The notes beneath the pieces were generated by a model. It searched no databases. It saw only the letters and a list, made by a program, of their open reading frames with translations, and was not told the DNA's origin. The position numbers and the translations under genes were made by a program. Source: an uncultured Alphaproteobacteria bacterium (GTDB lineage: Bacteria; Pseudomonadota; Alphaproteobacteria; Rhizobiales; Ancalomicrobiaceae). From it: a stretch of 38,642 nucleotides of DNA. Where the stretch lies: NCBI GenBank assembly GCA_937919435.1, contig CALFRR010000261.1, positions 1-38,642 of the forward strand. Direction: 5' to 3'. Numbering within the stretch: the stretch's first letter is position 1; each line of letters begins with the position of its first letter. Below, one piece after another: positions 15,283 to 23,448 of the stretch.

Positions 15283-16380
15283 ATGGGTTTCAAATGCGGG
15301 ATCGTCGGCCTGCCCAACGTCGGCAAGTCGACCCTCTTCAACGCTCTGACCCGGACCGCCGCGGCCCAGGCCGCGAACTATCCGTTCTGCACCATCGAGC
15401 CGAACACCGGCGAGGTCGGCGTTCCCGACCCGCGGCTGGCCAGGCTCGCCGCGGTCGGCAAGTCGGCGCAGATCGTGCCGACCCGGATCACCTTCGTCGA
15501 CATCGCCGGCCTGGTCCGCGGCGCGTCGAAGGGCGAGGGCCTCGGTAACCAGTTCCTCGCCAACATCCGCGAGGTCGACGCGATCGTCCACGTGCTCCGG
15601 TGCTTCGAGGACGGCGACGTCACCCACGTCGAGGGCCGGGTCGATCCGGTCGCCGACGCCGAGACGGTCGAGACCGAGCTGATGCTCGCCGATCTCGACA
15701 GCCTCGAACGCCGGGTGGTGGCGACCCGCAAGAAGGCGCAGGGCGGCGAGCGCGACGCCAAGCAGATCCTGCCGGTGATGGAAGCGGCGCTCGAGCTGCT
15801 GCAGAACGGCAGGCCGGTCCGGATGCTCGAGGTCTCGCACGAGGATCGGCCGCTGCTCGACGGGCTGATGCTGCTGACCTCCAAGCCGGTGCTCTACGTC
15901 TGCAACGTCGAGGAGGCGGCCGCGGCCACCGGCAACGCCCATTCGGCCCGCGTCGAGGAGATGGCCGAGGCGCAGGGCGCCCGCGCCGTGGTTATCTCGG
16001 CGGCGATCGAAGCCGAGATCGCCCAGCTCTCCGACGAGGAGGAGCTGGAGTTCCTGGAGGGGATGGGCCTGCACGAACCCGGTCTCGACCGGCTGATCCG
16101 CGCCGGCTACGAGCTGCTCGGCCTGATCACCTACTTCACCGTCGGTCCCAAGGAGACCCGGGCCTGGACCATCGTCCGCGGCACCAAGGCCCCCGGCGCC
16201 GCCGGCGTGATCCATTCCGACTTCGAACGCGGCTTCATCCGCGCCCAGACCATCGCCTACGACGACTACGTGTCGCTGGGGGGCGAAGCACCGGCCAAGG
16301 AGGCCGGCAAGGCGCGCGACGAAGGCAAGGAATACGTCGTCCAGGACGGCGACGTGCTGCTGTTCAGGTTCAACGCCTGA
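15283..16380 (+). CDS. ychF: Ribosome-binding ATPase YchF (Obg-like)
   Basis: A 365-residue P-loop protein of the Obg/OLA1 family that prefers ATP and binds ribosomes. The P-loop is GLPNVGKSTLFNAL; switch/G3 is FVDIAGLVRGASKGEGLGNQF; the G4 position is degenerate (VCNVEE in place of NKxD), as is typical of YchF. A coiled-coil insert occurs about residues 130-170 and a C-terminal TGS domain about 280-363 (LITYFTVGPKETRAWTI...GFIRAQTIAYDDY). A 26-nt palindromic terminator follows. Confidence 0.98.
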   Translation: MGFKCGIVGLPNVGKSTLFNALTRTAAAQAANYPFCTIEPNTGEVGVPDPRLARLAAVGKSAQIVPTRITFVDIAGLVRGASKGEGLGNQFLANIREVDAIVHVLRCFEDGDVTHVEGRVDPVADAETVETELMLADLDSLERRVVATRKKAQGGERDAKQILPVMEAALELLQNGRPVRMLEVSHEDRPLLDGLMLLTSKPVLYVCNVEEAAAATGNAHSARVEEMAEAQGARAVVISAAIEAEIAQLSDEEELEFLEGMGLHEPGLDRLIRAGYELLGLITYFTVGPKETRAWTIVRGTKAPGAAGVIHSDFERGFIRAQTIAYDDYVSLGGEAPAKEAGKARDEGKEYVVQDGDVLLFRFNA

Positions 16381-16388
16381 CGAAGAGG

Positions 16389-16414
16389 AAGGGCCGGTCG
16401 CGCGACCGGCCCTT
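16389..16414. terminator. Bidirectional terminator between ychF and the DUF4282-like gene
   Basis: A perfect 26-nt palindrome with 13-nt arms (AAGGGCCGGTCGC and its complement) between two convergent stop codons at 16380 and 16427. TTTCC follows on the plus side and TTCC on the minus side. Confidence 0.75.
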
Positions 16415-16426
16415 TCCGCATCCGCC

Positions 16427-16717
16427 TCAGTTCGGCACCGCGTCCTTCGGACCGCCGCCGACGAAGCGCTTGTGGATCCGGAACAGCGCGATCACCGATT
16501 CCGCCGCCAGCCGAACGCCGAGGAACACCAGTCCGGCGAGGCAGGTCATGACCACCAGGGTCAGGATGCCGACGATCGCCGATTGCGACAGGGCGAGAAG
16601 GCCGAACAGCCATCCGACCAGCGCCAACAGGACGGAAACCACGCACCCGAGGTAATAGAAGGGGCGGACCAGCCGGTCGACGAGGAATTCGTCGATCTGG
16701 GCGAGTTGAGAAAACAT
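16427..16717 (-). CDS. Small membrane protein, DUF4282-like
   Basis: A 96-residue protein with an N-terminal FLVDRLVRPFYYLGC segment, two membrane helices (about 25-50 and 53-77) and the ending ESVIALFRIHKRF, a pattern I associate with DUF4282. Function unknown. I chose the ATG at 16717 because AGAGGA lies upstream and the hydrophobic region is correctly placed; the longer frame to 16786 is unsupported. It converges with ychF. Confidence 0.72.
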   Translation of the reverse strand: MFSQLAQIDEFLVDRLVRPFYYLGCVVSVLLALVGWLFGLLALSQSAIVGILTLVVMTCLAGLVFLGVRLAAESVIALFRIHKRFVGGGPKDAVPN

Positions 16718-16825
16718 GCGTGAAATGTCCTCTGAGTTTGTCCGATCGCGGGTCGGGCGCACCGGAGAGCAGCCCATCGGCGCCACTTATGACATGGACC
16801 GCCGTTTCGATCGACGGAGGAATCG

Positions 16826-17272
16826 GTGTTTCGCTTCGAAGACTTCACGGAAGGACTGGTCGTTCCCCTGGGCGAGCGGCGGTTCGAACGCGACGAGATC
16901 GTCGCCTTCGCCGGTCGCTGGGATCCGCAACCCTTCCACCTCGACGAGGAGGCCGGGGCGGCGTCGATGCTCGGCGGTCTCGCCGCCTCCGGCTGGCACA
17001 CCGCGGCGGCGCTGATGCGGCTGTTCGTCGATTCGCTGCTGTCGAAGTCGCCCTCGCTCGGCTCGCCCGGCATCGACCGTCTGCGCTGGTCGAAGCCGGT
17101 GCGTCCCGGCACCACGCTCTCCGCCACCCTCACCGTCCTCGAGACCCGCGTCTCCCGGAACCGGCCGAAGGTCGGGCTGGTCGCCGCCCGCTTCGACGTC
17201 GTCGACGACGCCGGCGACCCGGTGATGACCATGACCGGCACCGTGATGTTCGAGAGGGAGGTCGCCCCATGA
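16826..17272 (+). CDS. MaoC-like hot-dog dehydratase, copy 1
   Basis: A 148-residue single hot-dog-fold protein of the MaoC/R-specific enoyl-CoA hydratase type. The hydratase signature FAGRWDPQPFHLDEEAG contains the catalytic Asp and His, followed by GGLAASGWHTAA. The start is a GTG at 16826 with GGAGG 5 nt upstream. Its stop overlaps the second MaoC gene as ATGA. The two copies share exact DNA repeats, so they arose by tandem duplication; they may act as a heterodimer. The substrate is unknown. Confidence 0.88.
   Translation: MFRFEDFTEGLVVPLGERRFERDEIVAFAGRWDPQPFHLDEEAGAASMLGGLAASGWHTAAALMRLFVDSLLSKSPSLGSPGIDRLRWSKPVRPGTTLSATLTVLETRVSRNRPKVGLVAARFDVVDDAGDPVMTMTGTVMFEREVAP
16922..16949 (+). 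repeat. 28-bp direct repeat, copy 1 (MaoC active site)
   Basis: Identical to 17365-17392. It encodes the active-site peptide DPQPFHLDE. A second exact 21-bp match (16979-16999 with 17422-17442) has the same 443-bp offset. Confidence 0.9.
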
Positions 17273-17778
17273 AGGCGCTCGACGACTGGCGGCCGGGCGA
17301 GAGCGTCGAGATCGGCACCCACACCTTCGGCCGGGAGGAGATCCTCGACTTCGCCCGCGCGTTCGATCCGCAACCCTTCCACCTCGACGAGGCGGCGGCG
17401 GCGCGGTCGCTGTTCGGCGGGCTCGCCGCCTCCGGCTGGCACGTCGCCTGCGCCTGGATGCGGCTCTGGGTGCTCCACGAGCAGGCCGAGGCGAAGGCGG
17501 CCCGCGCCCGCGGCGAGGACCCGGTGGTGCCCGGCCCCTCCCCCGGCTTCGACGACATGCGCTGGATGAAGCCGGTCCTCGCCGGAACCACACTGCGCTA
17601 CCGCAACACCGTGGTCTCCGCCCGGCCGACCACCTCGCGTCCCGGCTGGGGCGTCCTCACCACGCTGGTCACTGCGACCGACGAGGCCGGCGACGAAGTC
17701 TTCCGCTTCACCGGCCACGTCTTCGTCCCGCGACGGGCGAGCGACCGATCCGCCGAGGATCAGGCCGGCACGGCATAG
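17269..17778 (+). CDS. MaoC-like hot-dog dehydratase, copy 2
   Basis: A 169-residue paralogue of the preceding gene. It keeps the same signature FARAFDPQPFHLDEAAA and GGLAASGWHVAC but has a longer insert (about residues 72-87, EQAEAKAARARGEDP). The ATG overlaps the previous stop, so the pair is translationally coupled. Its 3' end overlaps the convergent GNAT gene by 19 bp. The likely substrate class is acyl-CoA, by family only. Confidence 0.88.
   Translation: MKALDDWRPGESVEIGTHTFGREEILDFARAFDPQPFHLDEAAAARSLFGGLAASGWHVACAWMRLWVLHEQAEAKAARARGEDPVVPGPSPGFDDMRWMKPVLAGTTLRYRNTVVSARPTTSRPGWGVLTTLVTATDEAGDEVFRFTGHVFVPRRASDRSAEDQAGTA
17365..17392 (+). repeat. 28-bp direct repeat, copy 2 (MaoC active site)
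   Basis: Exact copy of 16922-16949 at a 443-bp offset, within the second MaoC gene. Unlike the surrounding diverged sequence, it is identical at all wobble positions. Confidence 0.9.
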
Positions 17779-18224
17779 GCCGTGCACACCCACTCCGGCG
17801 AACGCCGATGGACGCGGAACCCCATCGCCGCGTAGTAGGCGAGCCCGGCGGGGTTGTCGGCGGCGATGGTGGCGTCGATCGCCGGCAGCGCCGCCCGCCG
17901 CGCCGCCGCCGCCGTCGCCGAAAACAGCGCCGAGCCGATGCCGCGGCGGCCGAGACCGGGCTTCACATAGGTGCCGATCACGCCCCGGCCGACCGTCACA
18001 CCGTAGGGATTGCCCGGGGTCGCCAGTTTGAGCGACTGGAAGCCGACGATCTCTCCGTCGTCGGCCTCGGCGACCAGACAGACGATCCGGTCGGGGTGCT
18101 CGACGTAGAAGGCTCTCACATGGGCCGGATCGTGCGGGCGATCGCTCTTCCAGAGAGCGATCACCGCGCCGAGCACCCGGCTCATGCCCTCCGCGTCGGC
18201 CGGTTCGGCCGGTCTGATCTTCAT
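17760..18224 (-). CDS. GNAT-family N-acetyltransferase
   Basis: A 154-residue acetyl-CoA-dependent acetyltransferase. It starts MKIRPAEPADAEGM, typical of GNATs. The acetyl-CoA-binding motif A is VKPGLGRRGIGSALFSAT (about residues 87-104), followed by motif B IAADNPAGLAYYAAMGFRVH. The substrate is unknown. It overlaps the end of the second MaoC gene by 19 bp in convergent orientation, and lies head-to-head with the pirin gene. Confidence 0.9.
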   Translation of the reverse strand: MKIRPAEPADAEGMSRVLGAVIALWKSDRPHDPAHVRAFYVEHPDRIVCLVAEADDGEIVGFQSLKLATPGNPYGVTVGRGVIGTYVKPGLGRRGIGSALFSATAAAARRAALPAIDATIAADNPAGLAYYAAMGFRVHRRSPEWVCTAYAVPA

Positions 18225-18339
18225 GCGTCGTCGCGTCCCTCGAGCGATGTCCGATCGTGCCGTCGCGAATTTCCATCGTCGCGAAGTCGGTGTTCACGAC
18301 TTTCCGCCCTAGATCTCCTCGAGAGAAGGAGATCCCGAC

Positions 18340-19266
18340 ATGACCGATCCGTCGTCCCCGATCCCGCCCGATGCTCCGCAGGTGATCCTACCGCGGGTCC
18401 ACGATCTCGGCGACGGCTTCATGGTGCGCCGGGCTCTGCCCTCGGCGATGCGGCGGATGGTCGGTCCCTTCGTCTTCTTCGACCAGATGGGCCCGGTGAC
18501 CCTCGCCCCCGGCGCCGGACAGGACGTCCGGCCCCATCCCCACATCGGCCTGTCGACCCTGACCTGGCTCTACGACGGCGAGATCCGCCACCGCGACAGC
18601 GCCGGCCACGTCGAGACGATCCGTGCCGGCGAGGTCAACTGGATGACCGCAGGCCGCGGCATCGTCCACTCCGAGCGCACCCCGCCCGAGACCCGCGCCA
18701 CCGGCGGCCGGCTGTTCGGCCAACAGATCTGGATCGCCCTGCCGAAGGCGATGGAGGAGAGCGCTCCGAGCTTCGCCCATCACGCCGCGGCGAGCCTGCC
18801 GAAGACCGAGGGCGACGGGATCCGCGCCACGCTGGTCGCCGGCGCCGCCCTCGGCCTCGCCTCGCCGGTGCCGGTGTTCTCCGACCTGATGTTCATCGAC
18901 CTCGTCCTCGCCGACGGCGCCCGCTTCGCGGTGCCGCGGGAGCACGCCGAACGGGCGGTGTTCGTCGTCTCCGGCGCGGTCTCGATCGACGGCCAGGACG
19001 GCCGCTTCGAGCCCGAGCGGCTGGTGGTCTTCGCCCCCGGCGCCGAGATCGTGCTGACCGCCCACGGCCCCACCCGCCTGACTCTGATCGGCGGCGAGCC
19101 CTTCCCGGAGAAGCGCTTCGTCTACTGGAACTTCGTGTCGAGTTCGAAGGATCGGATCGAGGCGGCCAAGGCCGACTGGCGGGCCGGCCGCTTCCCGGCG
19201 ATCGCCGGCGAGACCGAGTTCATTCCGCTCCCCGACGACCCGCCGGGCGTGGTCTGGAAGGGGTGA
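18340..19266 (+). CDS. Pirin family protein
   Basis: A 308-residue bicupin. The metal-binding N-terminal cupin carries HPHIGLSTLTWLYDGEIRHRDS and the later GRGIVHSE, giving the usual His, His, His and Glu ligands. Some bacterial pirins have quercetinase activity and others bind metabolic enzymes; neither can be concluded here. The ATG has AAGGAG 8 nt upstream. It is followed by a small methyltransferase gene about 79 bp downstream. Confidence 0.93.
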   Translation: MTDPSSPIPPDAPQVILPRVHDLGDGFMVRRALPSAMRRMVGPFVFFDQMGPVTLAPGAGQDVRPHPHIGLSTLTWLYDGEIRHRDSAGHVETIRAGEVNWMTAGRGIVHSERTPPETRATGGRLFGQQIWIALPKAMEESAPSFAHHAAASLPKTEGDGIRATLVAGAALGLASPVPVFSDLMFIDLVLADGARFAVPREHAERAVFVVSGAVSIDGQDGRFEPERLVVFAPGAEIVLTAHGPTRLTLIGGEPFPEKRFVYWNFVSSSKDRIEAAKADWRAGRFPAIAGETEFIPLPDDPPGVVWKG

Positions 19267-19345
19267 CGCGGACGGCCCGACCCGCCACTCGAACCCGACG
19301 ATCGCGAGGCGGAGGATCCGCCCCGGTTCCACCGGAGATGCGCCG

Positions 19346-19786
19346 ATGCGCCTTCCTCCACCCGTCGTCTTCTTCGCCACTCTCCTGGCGATGGCCGGGG
19401 CGAACGCCGTCCTGCCCGGCCCCGAACTGCTGACGGCACCGCTGCGGCCGCTCGGGTGGCTGCTCACCCTGCCGGGGCTCGTCCTCGCCGGTTCCGCCGT
19501 CGCCCGGCTGCGGCGGGCCGGCACCACCCTGCGCCCAGACCGCGATCCGAACCGGCTGGTGACCGACGGCCCCTGGACCCGCAGCCGCAACCCGATCTAT
19601 CTCGGGCTGACCCTGACGCTCTTCGGCTTCGCCCTGTTCGCCGGCACGACCACGCCGGCGATCGTCGCCTGGGCCTTCCCGCTGGTGATCGACCGGTTCC
19701 AGATCCCGTTCGAGGAGGCGGCACTCGCCCGCCTGTTCGGGGCGGAATGGGAGGCCTATCGGCTCCGGGTGCGCCGCTGGCTCTAG
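19346..19786 (+). CDS. Isoprenylcysteine methyltransferase-like membrane protein
   Basis: A 146-residue integral membrane protein with about four hydrophobic segments. The C-terminal half holds the PEMT/ICMT signature: LVTDGPWTRSRNPIYLGLTL (residues 71-90) and the later IPFEEAALARLFGAEWEAYRLRVRRW, which together bind SAM. The substrate is unknown; bacterial members may methylate small thiols, amines or lipids. The start has GGAG upstream. It is followed by a terminator shared with efp. Confidence 0.88.
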   Translation: MRLPPPVVFFATLLAMAGANAVLPGPELLTAPLRPLGWLLTLPGLVLAGSAVARLRRAGTTLRPDRDPNRLVTDGPWTRSRNPIYLGLTLTLFGFALFAGTTTPAIVAWAFPLVIDRFQIPFEEAALARLFGAEWEAYRLRVRRWL

Positions 19787-19794
19787 AGACACGA

Positions 19795-19820
19795 AGGCCC
19801 GGCGCTCGCACGCCGGGCCT
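19795..19820. terminator. Terminator between convergent genes (ICMT-like and efp)
   Basis: A perfect 10-bp stem AGGCCCGGCG/CGCCGGGCCT with a 6-nt loop, placed between stop codons at 19786 and 19852. On the minus strand TTCGTG follows; the U-tract is weak in both directions. Confidence 0.6.
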
Positions 19821-19851
19821 CGAGAGATCGGATCGGACGGCCGGGGTCGGC

Positions 19852-20418
19852 TCAGTCCTTGGCGCGCTCGACGTAGGATCCGTCGGCGGTCATCACCACG
19901 ACGCGGGTGCCGACGCCGACGTGCGGCGGCACCGCGGTCTTGACGCCGTTCGACAGGATCGCCGGCTTGTAGGACGACGACGCGGTCTGGCCCTTGGTCA
20001 CCGGCTCGGTCTCGACGATCTCCAGAACCACCTTCTGCGGCAGTTCGATCGACACCGGAACGTCCTGGTAGATCGCGACCTGGCACTCCATGTCCTCGAT
20101 CAGATAGGCCGCCAGATCGCCGACGACGTCCTTGGGAACCACGATCTGGTCGTAGTTCTCCTTGTTCATGAAGTGGAAGCCTTCGTCGTCGTTGTAGAGG
20201 TAGGCGTAGGGGCGCTCGTCGAGCATCGCCCGCTCGACCTGCTCGGTGGTCTTCCAACGCTCGGAGACCTTGACCCCGTCGGAGATGCGCCGCATGTCGA
20301 TCTGGGTCGTCGGGGTGCCCTTGCCGGGATGGAAGCTCTCGGCCGACAGGACGACGTAGAGCTTGTTGTCCATCTCGACGACATTGCCCTTGCGGAGATT
20401 CTGCGCATTCACCTTCAT
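19852..20418 (-). CDS. efp: Elongation factor P
   Basis: A 188-residue, three-domain tRNA mimic that rescues ribosomes stalled on polyproline. The ATG at 20418 gives the normal length; the frame runs on to 20442 without family support. The modifiable lysine is Lys33 in HPGKGTP, as in EpmA-modified EF-Ps. The C-terminal OB domain and its signature near YKPAILSNGVKTAVPPHVGVGTRVVV are present. It is divergent from epmA, its modifying ligase. Confidence 0.98.
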   Translation of the reverse strand: MKVNAQNLRKGNVVEMDNKLYVVLSAESFHPGKGTPTTQIDMRRISDGVKVSERWKTTEQVERAMLDERPYAYLYNDDEGFHFMNKENYDQIVVPKDVVGDLAAYLIEDMECQVAIYQDVPVSIELPQKVVLEIVETEPVTKGQTASSSYKPAILSNGVKTAVPPHVGVGTRVVVMTADGSYVERAKD

Positions 20419-20600
20419 GGAGTCGGACCTCGATCGGTTCAAAACGAAACACGCGCGCGACCCGACCGGCCCGCACGACCATTGGCGTCTCCTCTCTCAC
20501 TTCTCGCCCGCGAAGAAAAGCGAAAAGTCGCGGTTCTCCGCCCTTGCCGCGCGTTTCCCGATCGGGAGAGACTGCGCCGGCCGCACCTTCCGGAGTTTCG

Positions 20601-21692
20601 ATGTCGAAGACCGATCCCGCCGCTCCCTCCGTTCCGCGACCGTCGGACGCCGCGTCCCGGCCCTGGTGGGACGCCGATCGCCATGCCGACCGCCGGCCGC
20701 TGCTCGTCGCCCGCAACCGCACCCGCGCGGCGATCCGCCGCTTCTTCGAGGACGACGGCTTCACCGAGGTCGAGGCCGCCTGCCTCCAGATCTCGCCCGG
20801 CAACGAGACCCATCTGCACGCGCTCGCCGTCGACGTGACCGGCGACGACGGCGTCGCCCGGCCGCGCTACCTCCACACCTCGCCGGAGTTCGCCCTGAAG
20901 AAGCTGATCGCCGCCGGCGAGACGAAGATCTTCGACTTCGCCCGGGTGTGGCGCGACCGCGAGGGCGGCGACCGCCACTCGGTCGAGTTCACCATGCTCG
21001 AGTGGTACCGCGCCCACGCCCCTTACGAAGCACTGATGGACGACTGCGCCGATCTGCTGCGGCTCGCCGCCGACACCATCGGTGCCGACGCTCTGCGCCA
21101 CCGCGGCCGCAGCTGCGATCCCCGTCTCCCGCCCGAGCGGCTGACCGTCGCCGATGCCTTCGCCCGCTTCGCCGGCATCGATCTCCTCGCCACGCTCCCC
21201 GACGATCCGGCCCGCCCCCCCGACCGCGCCGGTCTGGCGGCACGGGCGGCCGCCGTCGGCATCGCCGTCGGCGACGGCGAATCCTGGTCGGACGTCTTCT
21301 CCCGGGTGCTCGCCGAACGGATCGAGCCGGCACTCGGCGACGGCCGGGCGGTGATCCTGATGGAATATCCCGCCTGCGAAGCCGCCCTCGCCCGCACCTC
21401 GCCCGGAGACGGCCGGGTCGCCGAGCGCTTCGAAGTGTGGGCCTGCGGCGTCGAGCTCGCCAACGCCTTCGGCGAGCTGACCGATCCCGCCGAACAGCGC
21501 CGCCGCTTCGAGATCGAGATGGACGAGAAACAGCGGATCTACGGAACCCGCTATCCGATCGACGAGGACTTCCTCGCCGCCCTCGCCCGGATGCCGCCGA
21601 CCAGCGGCATCGCCCTCGGTTTCGACCGGCTGGTGATGCTGGCGACCGGCGCCCCCCGCCTTTCCGACGTGATGTGGACGCCGCCCGCCTGA
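20601..21692 (+). CDS. epmA: EF-P beta-lysine ligase (EpmA/GenX/PoxA)
   Basis: A 364-residue class II lysyl-tRNA synthetase paralogue lacking the anticodon-binding domain. It attaches (R)-beta-lysine to the EF-P lysine. Motif 2 is FDFARVWRDREGGDRHSVEF, followed by TMLEWYRAHAPYE, and motif 3 is SGIALGFDRLVML at the C-terminus. I chose the ATG at 20601 (CGGAG upstream). It is divergent from efp. The lysine 2,3-aminomutase EpmB, often adjacent, is not in this window. Confidence 0.95.
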   Translation: MSKTDPAAPSVPRPSDAASRPWWDADRHADRRPLLVARNRTRAAIRRFFEDDGFTEVEAACLQISPGNETHLHALAVDVTGDDGVARPRYLHTSPEFALKKLIAAGETKIFDFARVWRDREGGDRHSVEFTMLEWYRAHAPYEALMDDCADLLRLAADTIGADALRHRGRSCDPRLPPERLTVADAFARFAGIDLLATLPDDPARPPDRAGLAARAAAVGIAVGDGESWSDVFSRVLAERIEPALGDGRAVILMEYPACEAALARTSPGDGRVAERFEVWACGVELANAFGELTDPAEQRRRFEIEMDEKQRIYGTRYPIDEDFLAALARMPPTSGIALGFDRLVMLATGAPRLSDVMWTPPA

Positions 21693-21773
21693 CCGGCGTT
21701 CCGTCGCCGCACGGTGTGATAGTATCCGCTTCGATCCTGGGCCAATCTGCCGCCCCGCGAAGGACCGGACGAG

Positions 21774-22901
21774 ATGACCCGACCCCATCCCGAAGAGCAT
21801 GCCGACGACACCGCGCCCACCACCGCGGCGCAGACGCACGTCGGTCACGATCACGACGGGCATCACGATCACGACGATCACCACCGCCACGAAGATCACG
21901 ACGGACACCACGATCCGCATGGTCACGATCACGTCCACGCCGATCGCCCTCGGCCCGTCGGAGCCCATGGTCACGCGCACGGCCACGGCCATTCCCATGC
22001 CCACGGCGGTCACGGCCACGTCCATGTGCCCGCCGATTTCGGCACCGCCTTCCGGGTCGGCATCGCGGTCAACCTGGCCTTCGTCGGGATCGAGGCGGGC
22101 TTCGGCTTCTTCGCCGATTCGGTGGCCCTGATCGCCGACGCCGGACACAATCTGTCCGACGTTCTGTCGATGCTGCTCGCCTGGGTGGCGGCGCGTGCCG
22201 CGCTGCGGCCGCCGAGCGCCCGCTTCACCTATGGTTTCGCCAAGTCGTCGATCCTCGCCTCGCTCGCCAACGCGCTGCTGCTGATGGTGGCGGTCGGCGC
22301 GATCCTGTGGGAGGCGGTGCATCGGCTGATCGCCCCGACCCCGGTGTCGGCGCCGATCATGATCGCCGTGGCGGCGGTCGGCATCGGCGTCAACTGGGCG
22401 ACGGCGGTGCTGTTCGCCCGCGGCCAGGGCGATCTCAATCTCCGCGGCGTCTACCTGCACATGGTCGCCGACGCGGCGATCTCGGCCGGGGTGGTGGTCG
22501 CCGGTCTCGTCGTCTGGGCGACCGGCTGGTCGATCGTCGACCCGCTGGTCAGCCTCGCGGTCGCCGGGGTCATCGTCTGGGGCACCTGGGGACTGCTGGT
22601 CGAGAGTTCGGCGCTGTCGGTCGCCGGCGTCCCCGCCGGGATCGATCCCGCCGCGGTGCGCGATTTCCTCGCCGCCCGACCCGGGGTGGCCGGGCTGCAC
22701 GATCTCCACATCTGGGGCCTGTCGACCACCGAGACCGCGCTGACCGCCCATCTGGTGATGCCGGCCGGCGCGCCCGGCGACGCCTTCCTCGCGGAGGTCG
22801 CCGAGGAACTGGCCGAGCATTTCGACATCGACCACGTCACCCTGCAGATCGAGACCGGAGACGGCGACTGGTGCCGCCTCGTCTCCGACCGGGTGCTGTG
22901 A
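21774..22901 (+). CDS. Cation diffusion facilitator (Zn-type) with His-rich N-terminus
   Basis: A 375-residue CDF metal/proton antiporter, probably for Zn2+. Residues 1-84 contain 28 histidines, mostly in HD and HG dipeptides, a likely cytosolic metal-binding tail. Six membrane helices follow (about 93-300), with the metal site DAGHNLSD (123-130; TM2) and HMVADAAIS (TM5), whose His and Asp residues match the Zn-selective pattern. A C-terminal cytoplasmic ferredoxin-like domain follows (about 305-375, DLHIWGLS). The usual His-rich loop is here placed at the N-terminus. It converges with apt; the stops are 19 bp apart. Confidence 0.95.
   Translation: MTRPHPEEHADDTAPTTAAQTHVGHDHDGHHDHDDHHRHEDHDGHHDPHGHDHVHADRPRPVGAHGHAHGHGHSHAHGGHGHVHVPADFGTAFRVGIAVNLAFVGIEAGFGFFADSVALIADAGHNLSDVLSMLLAWVAARAALRPPSARFTYGFAKSSILASLANALLLMVAVGAILWEAVHRLIAPTPVSAPIMIAVAAVGIGVNWATAVLFARGQGDLNLRGVYLHMVADAAISAGVVVAGLVVWATGWSIVDPLVSLAVAGVIVWGTWGLLVESSALSVAGVPAGIDPAAVRDFLAARPGVAGLHDLHIWGLSTTETALTAHLVMPAGAPGDAFLAEVAEELAEHFDIDHVTLQIETGDGDWCRLVSDRVL
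21837..22025 (+). repeat. Low-complexity His/Asp/Gly-coding tract
   Basis: Degenerate short repeats built around CATCACGATCACGA and GGTCACGGCCA, encoding the His-rich tail of the CDF transporter. Two subtracts are visible: an Asp/His block (residues 22-55) and a Gly/Ala/His block (65-84). Confidence 0.8.
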
Positions 22902-22920
22902 GGCGGCGCCTCGCCGCTGC

Positions 22921-23448
22921 TCAGTGCCCCTCGAACTCGACCAGCACCTTCACCGGCACGCCCATCGCGCGCAGCTTGTCGGCGCCGCCGAGCTCCGGCA
23001 GATCGATCACGAAGATCGCCGCCACCACTTCGGCGCCGAGCCGGCGCAGCAGCTCGGCCGCCGCACAGGCGGTGCCGCCGGTGGCGATCAGGTCGTCGCA
23101 GAGGATCACCTTCTCGCCCTCGAACACCGCGTCGCGATGGATCTCCATCTCGTCGACGCCGTATTCCAGGGAATAGGCGACCGACACCGTCTCGTAGGGC
23201 AGCTTGCCGCGCTTGCGGATCGGTACGAAGCCGGCGCCGAGCCGGTCCGCCACCGCGCCGCCGAGGATGAAGCCCCGCGCCTCGATCCCCGCCACCTTGT
23301 CGATGCCGGTCCCGTCGTAGGGCGCCACCAACTCGGCGATGCACTGCCGGAAGGCCCGCGGGCTGCCGAACAGCGTGGTGATGTCGCGGAAGACGATCCC
23401 CGGCTTCGGGTAGTCGGGAATCGAGCGGATCATGTCCTTGAGGTTCAT
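22921..23448 (-). CDS. apt: Adenine phosphoribosyltransferase
   Basis: It converts adenine and PRPP to AMP. It has 175 residues. Signatures: an N-terminal IRSIPDYPKPGIVFRDITTL and a PRPP-binding loop VILCDDLIATGGTACAAA. The start ATG at 23448 overlaps the trmO stop by one base (TGATG). It is the last gene of a five-gene unit in which mtnP produces adenine, the substrate of this enzyme; PRPP is supplied by prs elsewhere in the window. Confidence 0.97.
   Translation of the reverse strand: MNLKDMIRSIPDYPKPGIVFRDITTLFGSPRAFRQCIAELVAPYDGTGIDKVAGIEARGFILGGAVADRLGAGFVPIRKRGKLPYETVSVAYSLEYGVDEMEIHRDAVFEGEKVILCDDLIATGGTACAAAELLRRLGAEVVAAIFVIDLPELGGADKLRAMGVPVKVLVEFEGH

Noticed and set aside
20440..20600. 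A small ORF starting MVVRAG on the minus strand overlapping the efp start
   Set aside because: It has a GAGAGGAG site but runs out of frame into efp, with shadow-like Arg-rich composition and no homology I recognise.
21840..22020. Possible CRISPR-like or tandem array
   Set aside because: The short repeats are in frame and encode the His-rich tail of the CDF transporter; there are no uniform repeats or spacers.
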